Positions 55,892-63,043 of a stretch of 64,000 nucleotides of DNA are shown here, in pieces. The DNA comes from an uncultured Pelagibacteraceae bacterium. Its GTDB lineage: Bacteria; Pseudomonadota; Alphaproteobacteria; Pelagibacterales; Pelagibacteraceae. Made by a program: the position numbers and the translations under genes. Within the stretch, counting starts at the first letter, position 1. The number at the start of each line of letters is the position of its first letter. A model generated the notes under the pieces. It was not told where the DNA came from. It did not search any database and saw nothing but the letters and a program-made list of their open reading frames with translations. The DNA is taken from contig CACBWE010000001.1 of the NCBI GenBank assembly GCA_902542855.1, positions 36,185-100,184 of the forward strand, written 5' to 3'.

Positions 55892-56005
55892 TTTTATCCT
55901 ATTTATTATTAATGTTAATAAATAGAGGTTTTTACAAGGTAAATTTTAAAAATTTTCAATTGTTTAATTTAATTAAAATAATACAAATTTATTAACATTT
56001 TATTC

Positions 56006-56833
56006 ATGAGCAATACATATCAAATATATTTAATTTCTGATTCAACCGGGGAAACCTTGGACAGAATATTCTTAGCTTTGAAGGCTCAATTTTTAAATAT
56101 AGAATATAAGGTTCACTCTTATTCTTTTACAAGGACAGAAAATCAAATTTTAAAGATTTTAGAAGATGCAGAAAAAAACCCTAATTCAATAATTTTATAT
56201 ACTATTGTTGACAATAATTTAGCCAAGTATTTATCAAATGTTAGTGAAAGTAAAAAAATTCCATGCTTTGGAGTTCTAGGAAATTTAATTTTGAATTTTT
56301 CAAAAATTTTAAATCAAAGAGCAACTCACGAGCCAAGTGGACAACATATCTTGAATGATGAGTACTATGATAGAATTGAAGCAATTCAATTTACTATGAG
56401 TCACGATGATGGGAATTTAATAAATGAAATAGATAAATCTGATATTATTTTAGTTGGTGTAAGCAGAACAAGCAAGACACCAACCTCAATTTATCTTGCT
56501 AACAAAGGGTTTAAGACGTCCAACATTCCTCTAGTAAATGAAAACTCCTTACCAGAACAACTTAAGCAAAATCCTCAAATGACATGTGTTGTAGGCTTGA
56601 GTACTGAACCGGAAAGGCTAGTTGATTTAAGAAAAAATAGAATGAATTCTTTAAAAGAAACAGAAAATATAAAATATACCAATATAGAAAATATTAAAAA
56701 AGAAGTTTTAGAAGCAAAAAAAACATTTCAAAAATATAAATGGCCACTAATAGATGTAACTAGAAAATCAGTTGAAGAAACGGCTGCTTCTATAATTAAA
56801 ATTCGAGAAATATATCAAAATAATGTTAAATAA
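56006..56833 (+). CDS. ppsR: Pyruvate,phosphate dikinase / PEP synthase regulatory protein (DUF299)
   Basis: Bifunctional serine/threonine kinase and Pi-dependent phosphorylase that switches PPDK or PEP synthase off and on. 275 residues: YLISDSTGETLDRI at the N-terminus, the family block HEPSGQHILNDEYYDRIEAIQFTMSHDDG, and P-loop-like VGVSRTSKTPTSIYLANKGFKTSNIPLV. It is the homologue of Rickettsia RP001 that borders the origin. First gene of the rightward group ppsR-maf-aroE-coaE-dnaQ, with an 11-base overlap into maf. Confidence 0.95.
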   Translation: MSNTYQIYLISDSTGETLDRIFLALKAQFLNIEYKVHSYSFTRTENQILKILEDAEKNPNSIILYTIVDNNLAKYLSNVSESKKIPCFGVLGNLILNFSKILNQRATHEPSGQHILNDEYYDRIEAIQFTMSHDDGNLINEIDKSDIILVGVSRTSKTPTSIYLANKGFKTSNIPLVNENSLPEQLKQNPQMTCVVGLSTEPERLVDLRKNRMNSLKETENIKYTNIENIKKEVLEAKKTFQKYKWPLIDVTRKSVEETAASIIKIREIYQNNVK

Positions 56834-57410
56834 AATAATTCTCGCCTCAAAAAGCAAGGTTAGGAAAGAAATTTTAGAAAAAAACAACATAGAGAGTATT
56901 GTTGAACCCTCAAATGTAGACGAGGATATTGTTAAGTTAGCTTTGATCAAAGAAAAAGCAACCCCAGAGATTATTTCAAAAAATCTGGCTGAATTAAAAG
57001 CAAATAAAGTTAGTGCAAAAAGAAATAATCAAATAGTGTTGGGTGCTGATAGCGTAATAGATTTGGATGGAGAATTAATATCTAAACCTGAAAATAGAGA
57101 TCAAGCAATGGAAATTTTAAAGAAACTTAATGGTAAATCACACTTTTTAATTAGCTCAGTTTGCATCTCTAAAAATGGTTCTATGATTTGGAATTATACT
57201 GATAAAGCGATTTTGACCATGAAAAGCTTTTCTGAAGACGAATTAAGAAAATACTTATCTAAAATATCAGATGAAGCTCTGTATGCTTACAACGTCTATC
57301 AAATTGAGAACGAAGGTAAAAATTTATTTGTTAATATAAATGGTGACGAAGATACTATAATGGGGCTGCCAATTAAAAAAATTAAGGAATACCTGAGCAC
57401 ATTGAAATGA
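56823..57410 (+). CDS. Maf-family nucleotide pyrophosphatase
   Basis: Hydrolyses non-canonical or modified nucleoside triphosphates (family members act on dTTP/UTP or m7GTP). 195 residues: IILASKSKVRKEILEKNNI (phosphate-binding start), VEPSNVDED, LGADSVIDLDGELISKPENRDQAMEIL with the catalytic Asp, and a C-terminal YNVYQIENEGKNLF. YhdE versus YceF subtype is not clear; EDTIMGLP at the end fits the alphaproteobacterial copy near aroE. Overlaps both neighbours. Confidence 0.93.
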   Translation: MLNKIILASKSKVRKEILEKNNIESIVEPSNVDEDIVKLALIKEKATPEIISKNLAELKANKVSAKRNNQIVLGADSVIDLDGELISKPENRDQAMEILKKLNGKSHFLISSVCISKNGSMIWNYTDKAILTMKSFSEDELRKYLSKISDEALYAYNVYQIENEGKNLFVNINGDEDTIMGLPIKKIKEYLSTLK

Positions 57411-58201
57411 AAAAATATTTTGTAATTGGAAACCCTATTAATCATTCTTTATCACCCAAGCTCCAAAACTATTGGCTTAAAAAAAATGACATCGATGCTG
57501 TATATGATAAAATTAAGCTTGAAGATAATGAGGTTAAAAATTTTATTGAGGAAATTAAAATAAAAAAAGTAAGTGGTTGTAATGTAACCATTCCCTTTAA
57601 GAAAATTGTAATTCCTTTTTTAGATAATTTGAGCCCTGAGGCAGTAAAAACTCAATCTGTAAATACAATTATTTTAGATAATGGCAAATTGATTGGACAC
57701 AATACGGATATAGCTGGTTTTGAGAAGGCAATTAAAAAAATTGATTTTGAAATAAAAGAAAAGCAGGTTTTGATTCTAGGAGCTGGAGGTGTAGTTTCTT
57801 CAATAATATTTGCTCTAGAAAAAATGCATGTCTCTCAAATAAATATAAGCAACAGAACTAAAGCAAAAGCAGAAAATTTAAAAACTCAATTTAATAATGT
57901 AAATGTAGTAGAATGGGGTTTTTTACCTGAATTTGATGTGATTATAAACGCTACAAGCATTGGTTTAAGTAATGAAGAAATAAATTTAGACTTTTCAAGA
58001 GTTGGAAAAAATAAATTGTTTTACGATGTTATCTATAATCCTGCCGAAACTAATTTTTTAAAAAAAGGCAAAGAAACTGGCAATATTTCAGAGAATGGAA
58101 AACTTATGTTTATATACCAGGCTTTTGAAGCTTTTAAATTATGGCATGGAATTGAACCTGAAATAAATATTGATACTTTTAAGCTTTTAGACAATGATTA
58201 G
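57407..58201 (+). CDS. aroE: Shikimate dehydrogenase
   Basis: NADPH-dependent reduction of 3-dehydroshikimate to shikimate in aromatic amino acid synthesis. 264 residues: substrate site GNPINHSLSPKLQNYWL, catalytic Lys in GCNVTIPFKKIV, Asp in IGHNTDIAGF, nucleotide loop ILGAGGVVSSIIFAL followed by NISNRTKAKAE (NADP-type NRT). Four-base overlap with maf; eight-base overlap with coaE. The maf-aroE-coaE-dnaQ order is an alphaproteobacterial origin-region feature. Confidence 0.97.
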   Translation: MKKYFVIGNPINHSLSPKLQNYWLKKNDIDAVYDKIKLEDNEVKNFIEEIKIKKVSGCNVTIPFKKIVIPFLDNLSPEAVKTQSVNTIILDNGKLIGHNTDIAGFEKAIKKIDFEIKEKQVLILGAGGVVSSIIFALEKMHVSQINISNRTKAKAENLKTQFNNVNVVEWGFLPEFDVIINATSIGLSNEEINLDFSRVGKNKLFYDVIYNPAETNFLKKGKETGNISENGKLMFIYQAFEAFKLWHGIEPEINIDTFKLLDND

Positions 58202-58763
58202 AATAGGAATTTTAGGAGAAATAGGGGCCGGCAAAAGCTATATTGCAAATAATTTTGGATATCCAGTTTTTAACGCAGATAAAGAAGTATCAAAATTATA
58301 TAAAAAAAATAAAAAAATATTCTATAAATTAAATAAGAAATTACCAAAATATATATCTTCTTTTCCAATAGACAAAAATAAAGTTACAGAGGCAATATTA
58401 AGCAATAAATCTAATTTAAAAAAAATATTAAAGATAGTTCACTTGGAAATAAGAAAAGAAATGAATTTGTTCTTAAAAAAAAATAGAAAAAAAAAATTTG
58501 TAATTTTAGATATACCTCTGCTTTTAGAAAATAAAATTTATAAAAAGAAAGATATACTTGTTTTTGTTGACTCACCCCAAAAAAAAATAATTAAAAGATT
58601 AAAAAAAAGATCAAATTTTAATACCGAATTATTAAAAAAATTTAAAAAAATTCAACTAAAAATTGGATATAAAAAAAGAAAATCTCATTTTATAATTAAA
58701 AATGATTTTACAAAAAAAACTGTTAAAAAAAGTATAAAAAATATTTTAAATGAAATTTCTTAA
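58194..58763 (+). CDS. coaE: Dephospho-CoA kinase
   Basis: Last step of coenzyme A synthesis. 189 residues with P-loop IGILGEIGAGKSYIANNF, the DAD-like NADKEVSKLY segment and FVILDIPLLLENKIYKKKDILVFVDSP. C-terminal half is exceptionally Lys-rich, including runs of Lys codons from poly-A tracts. Links functionally to coaBC at the start of the window. Confidence 0.94.
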   Translation: MIRIGILGEIGAGKSYIANNFGYPVFNADKEVSKLYKKNKKIFYKLNKKLPKYISSFPIDKNKVTEAILSNKSNLKKILKIVHLEIRKEMNLFLKKNRKKKFVILDIPLLLENKIYKKKDILVFVDSPQKKIIKRLKKRSNFNTELLKKFKKIQLKIGYKKRKSHFIIKNDFTKKTVKKSIKNILNEIS

Positions 58764-59426
58764 ATGAGAGAAATAGTTTTAGATACAGAAACAACAGGTA
58801 TATCTATTCAAGAAGGTCACAGAATTGTGGAGATAGGATGTATTGAACTTGAAAATTTAATACCAACTCAAAATAAATTTCATTATTATCTTAATCCAGA
58901 AAAAAAAGTCTCTGAGCAAGCTTTTAAAATTCATGGCTATGATGATGAATTTTTATCTAAGCAAAAAAAATTTAGTGAAATAGGTCATGAATTTTTAGAG
59001 TTTATAAAAAACAAAAGATTAATAATTCATAATGCGGATTTTGATCTAGCACATCTTAATAATGAATTAAATTTATTTGGAAAAGAAAAAATTGATAACG
59101 AGATAATAGATACCATGGTTATAGCTAGAGATAAATTTCCAGGGTCTCAGATAAGCTTAGATGCTTTATGTAAGAGATTTAGGATAGATAACTCTAGGAG
59201 AGTTCATCATACGGCCTTATTAGATTGTGAATTGCTTTCAAAGGTTTATATAAATTTAATTGATCAGAAAGAACCAACTTTAAATTTTAAAGAAAACAAT
59301 ACACAAATATTAGAAAAAAGAGAAAAAGATTTTGAGTATTGTAGGAAAATTATAAAACCTAATAAAATTGAATTAGAAAATCATTCTAAATATTTAAGAC
59401 AAAATTTAAAGAGAAATTTTTTTTAG
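58764..59426 (+). CDS. dnaQ: DNA polymerase III epsilon subunit (3'-5' proofreading exonuclease)
   Basis: 220-residue DEDDh exonuclease: ExoI IVLDTETTGISIQEGHRIVEIGC, ExoII LIIHNADFDLAHLNNEL, ExoIII HHTALLDCELLSKVY with the catalytic His and Asp. The C-terminal part holds the alpha-subunit-binding tail. Starts right after the coaE stop; its TAG interlocks with the secB stop on the other strand. Confidence 0.96.
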   Translation: MREIVLDTETTGISIQEGHRIVEIGCIELENLIPTQNKFHYYLNPEKKVSEQAFKIHGYDDEFLSKQKKFSEIGHEFLEFIKNKRLIIHNADFDLAHLNNELNLFGKEKIDNEIIDTMVIARDKFPGSQISLDALCKRFRIDNSRRVHHTALLDCELLSKVYINLIDQKEPTLNFKENNTQILEKREKDFEYCRKIIKPNKIELENHSKYLRQNLKRNFF

Positions 59427-59851
59427 TTAAATTTTTGATTATATAAATTTTCAAAATCAACTTTTTTTTCAAATTTAACTCCAGGATATCCAGAGTTGTG
59501 CAATAAATCTAATAGAGATTTTTCTAAATTCGGGTAAATTTTATTTTGAACATCACATAATATTATTTTTTCTAGCTGTTTTTTATCATTAGCTAAATCA
59601 GTAATCTGAATTATAGTTGAGTACACAATTTCAAAATATGATTTTTTTTTATTATTCTCTTTGTCTTCAAATTTAAAAGTTGTATTAATTTCAATCATTT
59701 TGTTCTTAAGTGCTCTCGAATTAATATCAATACCAAGTTGATATTTAGATATATTGTCCCTTACAAACAAATATGTTTCTATATCAGGAGTTTCACTGGA
59801 TAAATCTTTAATGTAGCTTCCAAGAATTTTATATTTTTCTATCATTGTCAT
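59423..59851 (-). CDS. secB: Protein-export chaperone SecB
   Basis: Holds unfolded precursors, such as the porin, for SecA. 142 residues with the family start ILGSYIKDLSSETPDIETYL and the later block NSGYPGVKFEKKVDFENLY (usual P-P-L-x-L region modified). An in-frame Met two codons in (59845) is an alternative start. Overlaps the 3' end of fxsA by 23 bases on the same strand. secB-fxsA-tim44 neighbourhood is standard in alphaproteobacteria. Confidence 0.9.
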   Translation of the reverse strand: MTMIEKYKILGSYIKDLSSETPDIETYLFVRDNISKYQLGIDINSRALKNKMIEINTTFKFEDKENNKKKSYFEIVYSTIIQITDLANDKKQLEKIILCDVQNKIYPNLEKSLLDLLHNSGYPGVKFEKKVDFENLYNQKFN

Positions 59852-60254
59852 CTTCTATATCTTCAAAGTCTCCTTCAATGTAATCTTTTTTTAAATTACT
59901 TTCGTTTTTAAATTTTTTAGAAAATTTTTTAAACATCATTTTTCTTGTGAAAGGAAAAATTAATAAAAACCCCATTAGATCTGTTAAAAATCCTGGAATG
60001 ATTAGCAACAAAGCAGCAAAAGCAATTCCAGCTCCAGATAAAATCTCATAGCTTGGAGGTTTATTTTTACTTAATTGAACAAAACCTGATTTTAGCGTTT
60101 TTAGTCCCTCATATCTTGCATAATACACTCCTGTTATGGCAGTTAAAAAAATCAACAATATGGTAGTAAAAGCACCAATCTCGGAACCAATACTAATGAA
60201 AAGATAAATCTCAATTATAGTTAAGCCGATTATGTATATTAATATTGTGCCCAT
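59829..60254 (-). CDS. FxsA-family membrane protein
   Basis: 141 residues with three to four hydrophobic segments, including IEIYLFISIGSEIGAFTTILLIFLTAITGVYYARYEGLKTL and IAFAALLLIIPGFLTDLMGFLLIFP, the FxsA signature (LLxPGFxTDxxGxLLLxP). The C-terminal tail is basic then acidic (EGDFEDIEDDND). FxsA overexpression blocks F exclusion of phage T7 in E. coli; its normal role is unknown. Divergent from the Tim44-like gene. Confidence 0.93.
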   Translation of the reverse strand: MGTILIYIIGLTIIEIYLFISIGSEIGAFTTILLIFLTAITGVYYARYEGLKTLKSGFVQLSKNKPPSYEILSGAGIAFAALLLIIPGFLTDLMGFLLIFPFTRKMMFKKFSKKFKNESNLKKDYIEGDFEDIEDDNDRKI

Positions 60255-60312
60255 TTGTCTTTAATCTAAATTGCTAGTTGAAATTAATCAACAGAGTAAT
60301 TACTATAAAGCT

Positions 60313-60909
60313 ATGAATTACAGCTTCGAATATATAGACATAATTTTGCTTGCAATGATCGCTGGTTTTATTTTTTTAAGATTGAGAGGAATACTCGGCA
60401 AAAGAACTGGTTTTGAGGGAAAACCACCAGCCCAATTTAAAGAAGTTTTAAAAAATATTAAGGTGGATCAAGCTGCAAAAACAAAAGAGAAGTTTGATGA
60501 TGAAGCTCAAAGAGAATTTTTAAAAGGCGCAAAACTTGCTTATGAAACAATTATTACAGATTTCAGTGATAATGATAATAAGATCACAAATGCAAAATCT
60601 TTATTAAATAAAGATATATATAACCAATTTGATGATGCGTTGAAACAAAGAGCAAAAAGGGGTCATTTTGCAGAAATAACATTTATTGGAGTTAATAAGG
60701 CTGAGATTAAGGAGCATAAAAAAATTGGAAATATTTTAAACGTAACAGTAGATTTTATAGCAGAGGTCATTACCTGCATAAGAGATAAAGATAAAAAAAT
60801 TGTTTCTGGAGATCCTGAAAAGATTAAAAAAATTTATGATACTTGGATTTTTTCACGAGACACCACTTCAGCAAATCCAAATTGGCAGCTAGTTAATATA
60901 TTAACATAA
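60313..60909 (+). CDS. Tim44-like domain membrane-anchored protein
   Basis: 198 residues from ATG 60313 (MNYSFEYIDIILLAMIAGFIFLRLRGILG): one N-terminal membrane helix followed by the motif LGKRTGFEG and a C-terminal Tim44/MRP-L45 domain (from about residue 75: FLKGAKLAYETIITDFSDND ... FIGVNKAEI ... WIFSRDTTSANPNWQLV). Related to mitochondrial Tim44; alphaproteobacterial versions sit beside secB and may aid membrane protein biogenesis. A longer frame from a TTG at 60271 lacks support. Confidence 0.9.
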   Translation: MNYSFEYIDIILLAMIAGFIFLRLRGILGKRTGFEGKPPAQFKEVLKNIKVDQAAKTKEKFDDEAQREFLKGAKLAYETIITDFSDNDNKITNAKSLLNKDIYNQFDDALKQRAKRGHFAEITFIGVNKAEIKEHKKIGNILNVTVDFIAEVITCIRDKDKKIVSGDPEKIKKIYDTWIFSRDTTSANPNWQLVNILT

Positions 60910-61323
60910 TTGAACCATAATATTTCAGACAAAGATAAAAAGGATTGGGAAGAATTTATAACTAGTAATAAAAAAGTTGCTGATAAGGATAATAAAAATA
61001 ATAATCAAATAAATTATAATACAAGATCTATAGATCTTCATGGATATACACTTGATGAAGCTAATAAAACTATTGAAAAATTTATAAACAAATCATATTT
61101 CAGTAATATTAAAAAATTAATTATTGTTACAGGAAAAGGTTTACATTCTCAAAATGAAAAAGATCCATACGTTTCAAAAAATTTAAGTATTTTAAAATAT
61201 TCTGTGCCTGAATTTATTAAAAATAATGAAAATTTAATGAAAAAAATTATAGAGTTTAAAGAAGCAGATATTAAAGATGGTGGAAGTGGTGCTTTTTATG
61301 TATATTTGAAAAAATTTAAATAA
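60910..61323 (+). CDS. Smr-domain protein
   Basis: 137 residues with a TTG start directly after the Tim44-like stop; the N-terminal SDKDKKDWEEFI is the typical start of alphaproteobacterial Smr proteins. The Smr domain shows RSIDLHGYTLDEANKTIEKFI and KLIIVTGKGLHSQ (LDLHGxT and TGxGxHS motifs), then DGGSGAFYVYLKK. Such small MutS-related proteins have endonuclease activity, some on collided-ribosome mRNA. MltA, usually between the Tim44 and Smr genes, is absent. Confidence 0.92.
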   Translation: MNHNISDKDKKDWEEFITSNKKVADKDNKNNNQINYNTRSIDLHGYTLDEANKTIEKFINKSYFSNIKKLIIVTGKGLHSQNEKDPYVSKNLSILKYSVPEFIKNNENLMKKIIEFKEADIKDGGSGAFYVYLKKFK

Positions 61324-61346
61324 AGCTTAAATTTATTTTTTAATTT

Positions 61347-62204
61347 ATGTTTGTTTGGCTCGCTTCTTATCCCAAAAGTGGTAATACATTTGTTAGATCA
61401 TTATTAAGTGCCTATTTTTTTTCTAAAGATGGTAATTTTAGTTTTGATTTGATTAAAAATATAAAACAATTTCCAAATATTACTTTATTTGAAAAATTAG
61501 GTATTGATATTAAAAATGATCTCGAGGTTATTAAAAATTATATTCATGTTCAAAAAACATTTTGCAAAAAAAACTCTGTTCAATTTTTAAAAACTCATAG
61601 TTATTTATTTAATATAAAAAATAAATATCCATTTACAGATTTAAATAACTCTCTGGGGGTGATTTATGTCGTTAGAGACCCTAGAAACGTAATAACCTCA
61701 TTTGCAAAATTTTCTAATTATTCTTTAGAAGAAAGTTTTGATGCTATGGTTAATGAAATCTCTTTCGGAGGAAATTTAGAGGCAGAAAAACGACATGGAG
61801 AAAGGACTAAAGTCTGGACTGGAACATGGGCACAAAATTATAATAGTTGGAAATCTTTTAATTATCAGAATAGATATTTATTAATTAAATATGAAGACTT
61901 AATTGATAACACTGAGCGTGAATTTACCAAAATATTAGAATTTATCTATAGTCTAAATAAATCAAGTTTTTCTGTTGATGAAAATAAATTAAAAAATGTT
62001 TTAAAAACAACATCATTTTCTAACATGCAATATTTAGAGAAAAAATCAGGATTTAATGAGAGCAAATTAGATAATGAAGGAAAAAAAATTCCTTTTTTTA
62101 ACTTGGGTCCAGATAATGATTGGAAAAAATTTCTAGACGTTAAGTTAAAAGAAAAAATTGAAAAAATTTTTGAAAAAGAGATGAAAGAATTAAATTATTT
62201 GTAA
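61347..62204 (+). CDS. Sulfotransferase-domain protein, copy 1
   Basis: 285 residues of the PAPS-dependent sulfotransferase fold. The 5'-phosphosulfate loop is WLASYPKSGNTFVRSLL at the N-terminus and the 3'-phosphate site is IYVVRDPRNVITSFA (about residues 109-123); later blocks NYNSWKSFN, LLIKYEDLIDN and FFNLGPDNDWKKFL are shared with the next gene. Acceptor is unknown, perhaps a surface glycan or a small metabolite. No signal or membrane segment. It is a tandem paralogue of 62204-63040, and the pair sits between smr and hslU like an accessory insertion. Confidence 0.9.
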   Translation: MFVWLASYPKSGNTFVRSLLSAYFFSKDGNFSFDLIKNIKQFPNITLFEKLGIDIKNDLEVIKNYIHVQKTFCKKNSVQFLKTHSYLFNIKNKYPFTDLNNSLGVIYVVRDPRNVITSFAKFSNYSLEESFDAMVNEISFGGNLEAEKRHGERTKVWTGTWAQNYNSWKSFNYQNRYLLIKYEDLIDNTEREFTKILEFIYSLNKSSFSVDENKLKNVLKTTSFSNMQYLEKKSGFNESKLDNEGKKIPFFNLGPDNDWKKFLDVKLKEKIEKIFEKEMKELNYL

Positions 62205-63040
62205 TGATTGTTTGGCTTGCATCTTATCCGAAAAGTGGGAATACTTATTTAAGATCTTTGTTAGTCTCATATTTTTTTTCAAAAAATGGTAACTTTGATT
62301 TTAAATTACTTAAAAACATAAAGCAGTTTCCTACTAATGATTTTTTTACATCATTAGATATAGATACAAAAGATAAGTATCAAGTAGCAAAAAATTATAT
62401 TAAGGCTCAAGAAGAAATAAACAAAAAAGGAAATTTAATTTTTTTAAAAACTCATAGTAGTTTTTGCAAAATGTATGACAGATTTAATTTTTCTGACTTA
62501 AAAAATTCGCTAGGTGTAATTTATATTGTTAGAGACCCTAGAAATGTGGTAAATTCTTTTGCTCATCATAATAGTAAATCAATAGAAGCAACATCTGAAG
62601 TATTAATTAATGACTTAACTATTGGTAACGAAAAAAATGAGTTAGAAGTATATTTAGGATCTTGGAATTTTAATTATAATTCATGGAAAGTTTACAAATC
62701 ATCAAAAAAATATTTTTTGATAAAATATGAAGACCTTGTTTCTAATCCTAAAAAAATATTCATAAATACACTAAAATTTATACATCAAATTTCAAATTCG
62801 AAAACTATAATTGATGAAATTAAAATTGAAAAAATTTTAGAAGAAACAAACTTTTCAAAAATGAGAAGTCTTGAAAAAAAATATGGCTTTGATGAAGCAA
62901 AAACAAATGAAAGCGGAGAGAGAGTAAAATTTTTCAACTTAGGTCCACAAAATAATTGGAAAAAAATTTTAGACCCACAAATTAGAAAAAAAATCGAAAC
63001 TTCATTTAAAATAGAAATGAAAGAATTAGGTTATATTTGA
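62204..63040 (+). CDS. Sulfotransferase-domain protein, copy 2
   Basis: 278 residues, roughly half identical by eye to the preceding gene: WLASYPKSGNTYLRSLL, LGVIYIVRDPRNVVNSFA, NYNSWKVYK, FLIKYEDLVSN and FFNLGPQNNWKKIL. Starts within the stop codon of copy 1 (one-base overlap). The middle section (about 125-160) differs most from copy 1, where substrate specificity may have changed. Ends three bases from the convergent hslU. Confidence 0.9.
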   Translation: MIVWLASYPKSGNTYLRSLLVSYFFSKNGNFDFKLLKNIKQFPTNDFFTSLDIDTKDKYQVAKNYIKAQEEINKKGNLIFLKTHSSFCKMYDRFNFSDLKNSLGVIYIVRDPRNVVNSFAHHNSKSIEATSEVLINDLTIGNEKNELEVYLGSWNFNYNSWKVYKSSKKYFLIKYEDLVSNPKKIFINTLKFIHQISNSKTIIDEIKIEKILEETNFSKMRSLEKKYGFDEAKTNESGERVKFFNLGPQNNWKKILDPQIRKKIETSFKIEMKELGYI

Positions 63041-63043
63041 AAT

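Larger units (their letters stand above)
55740..56005. other. Probable chromosomal replication origin (oriC)
   Basis: The longest non-coding stretch in the window, extremely AT-rich, between hemE and ppsR. In Caulobacter crescentus and Rickettsia prowazekii the origin lies between hemE and the ppsR/RP001 homologue. Gene direction switches here: hemE back to parB all read left, ppsR on to dnaQ all read right. DnaA-box-like sequences occur at 55778, 55811 and 55883, and the last 90 bases before ppsR are almost pure A/T, suitable for unwinding. It presumably also holds the hemE and ppsR promoters. Confidence 0.75.

Noticed and set aside
60851..60870. Second parS-like string (TTTCACGAGAC) in the Tim44-like gene
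   Set aside because: Only one half-site matches the consensus; the other half is broken.
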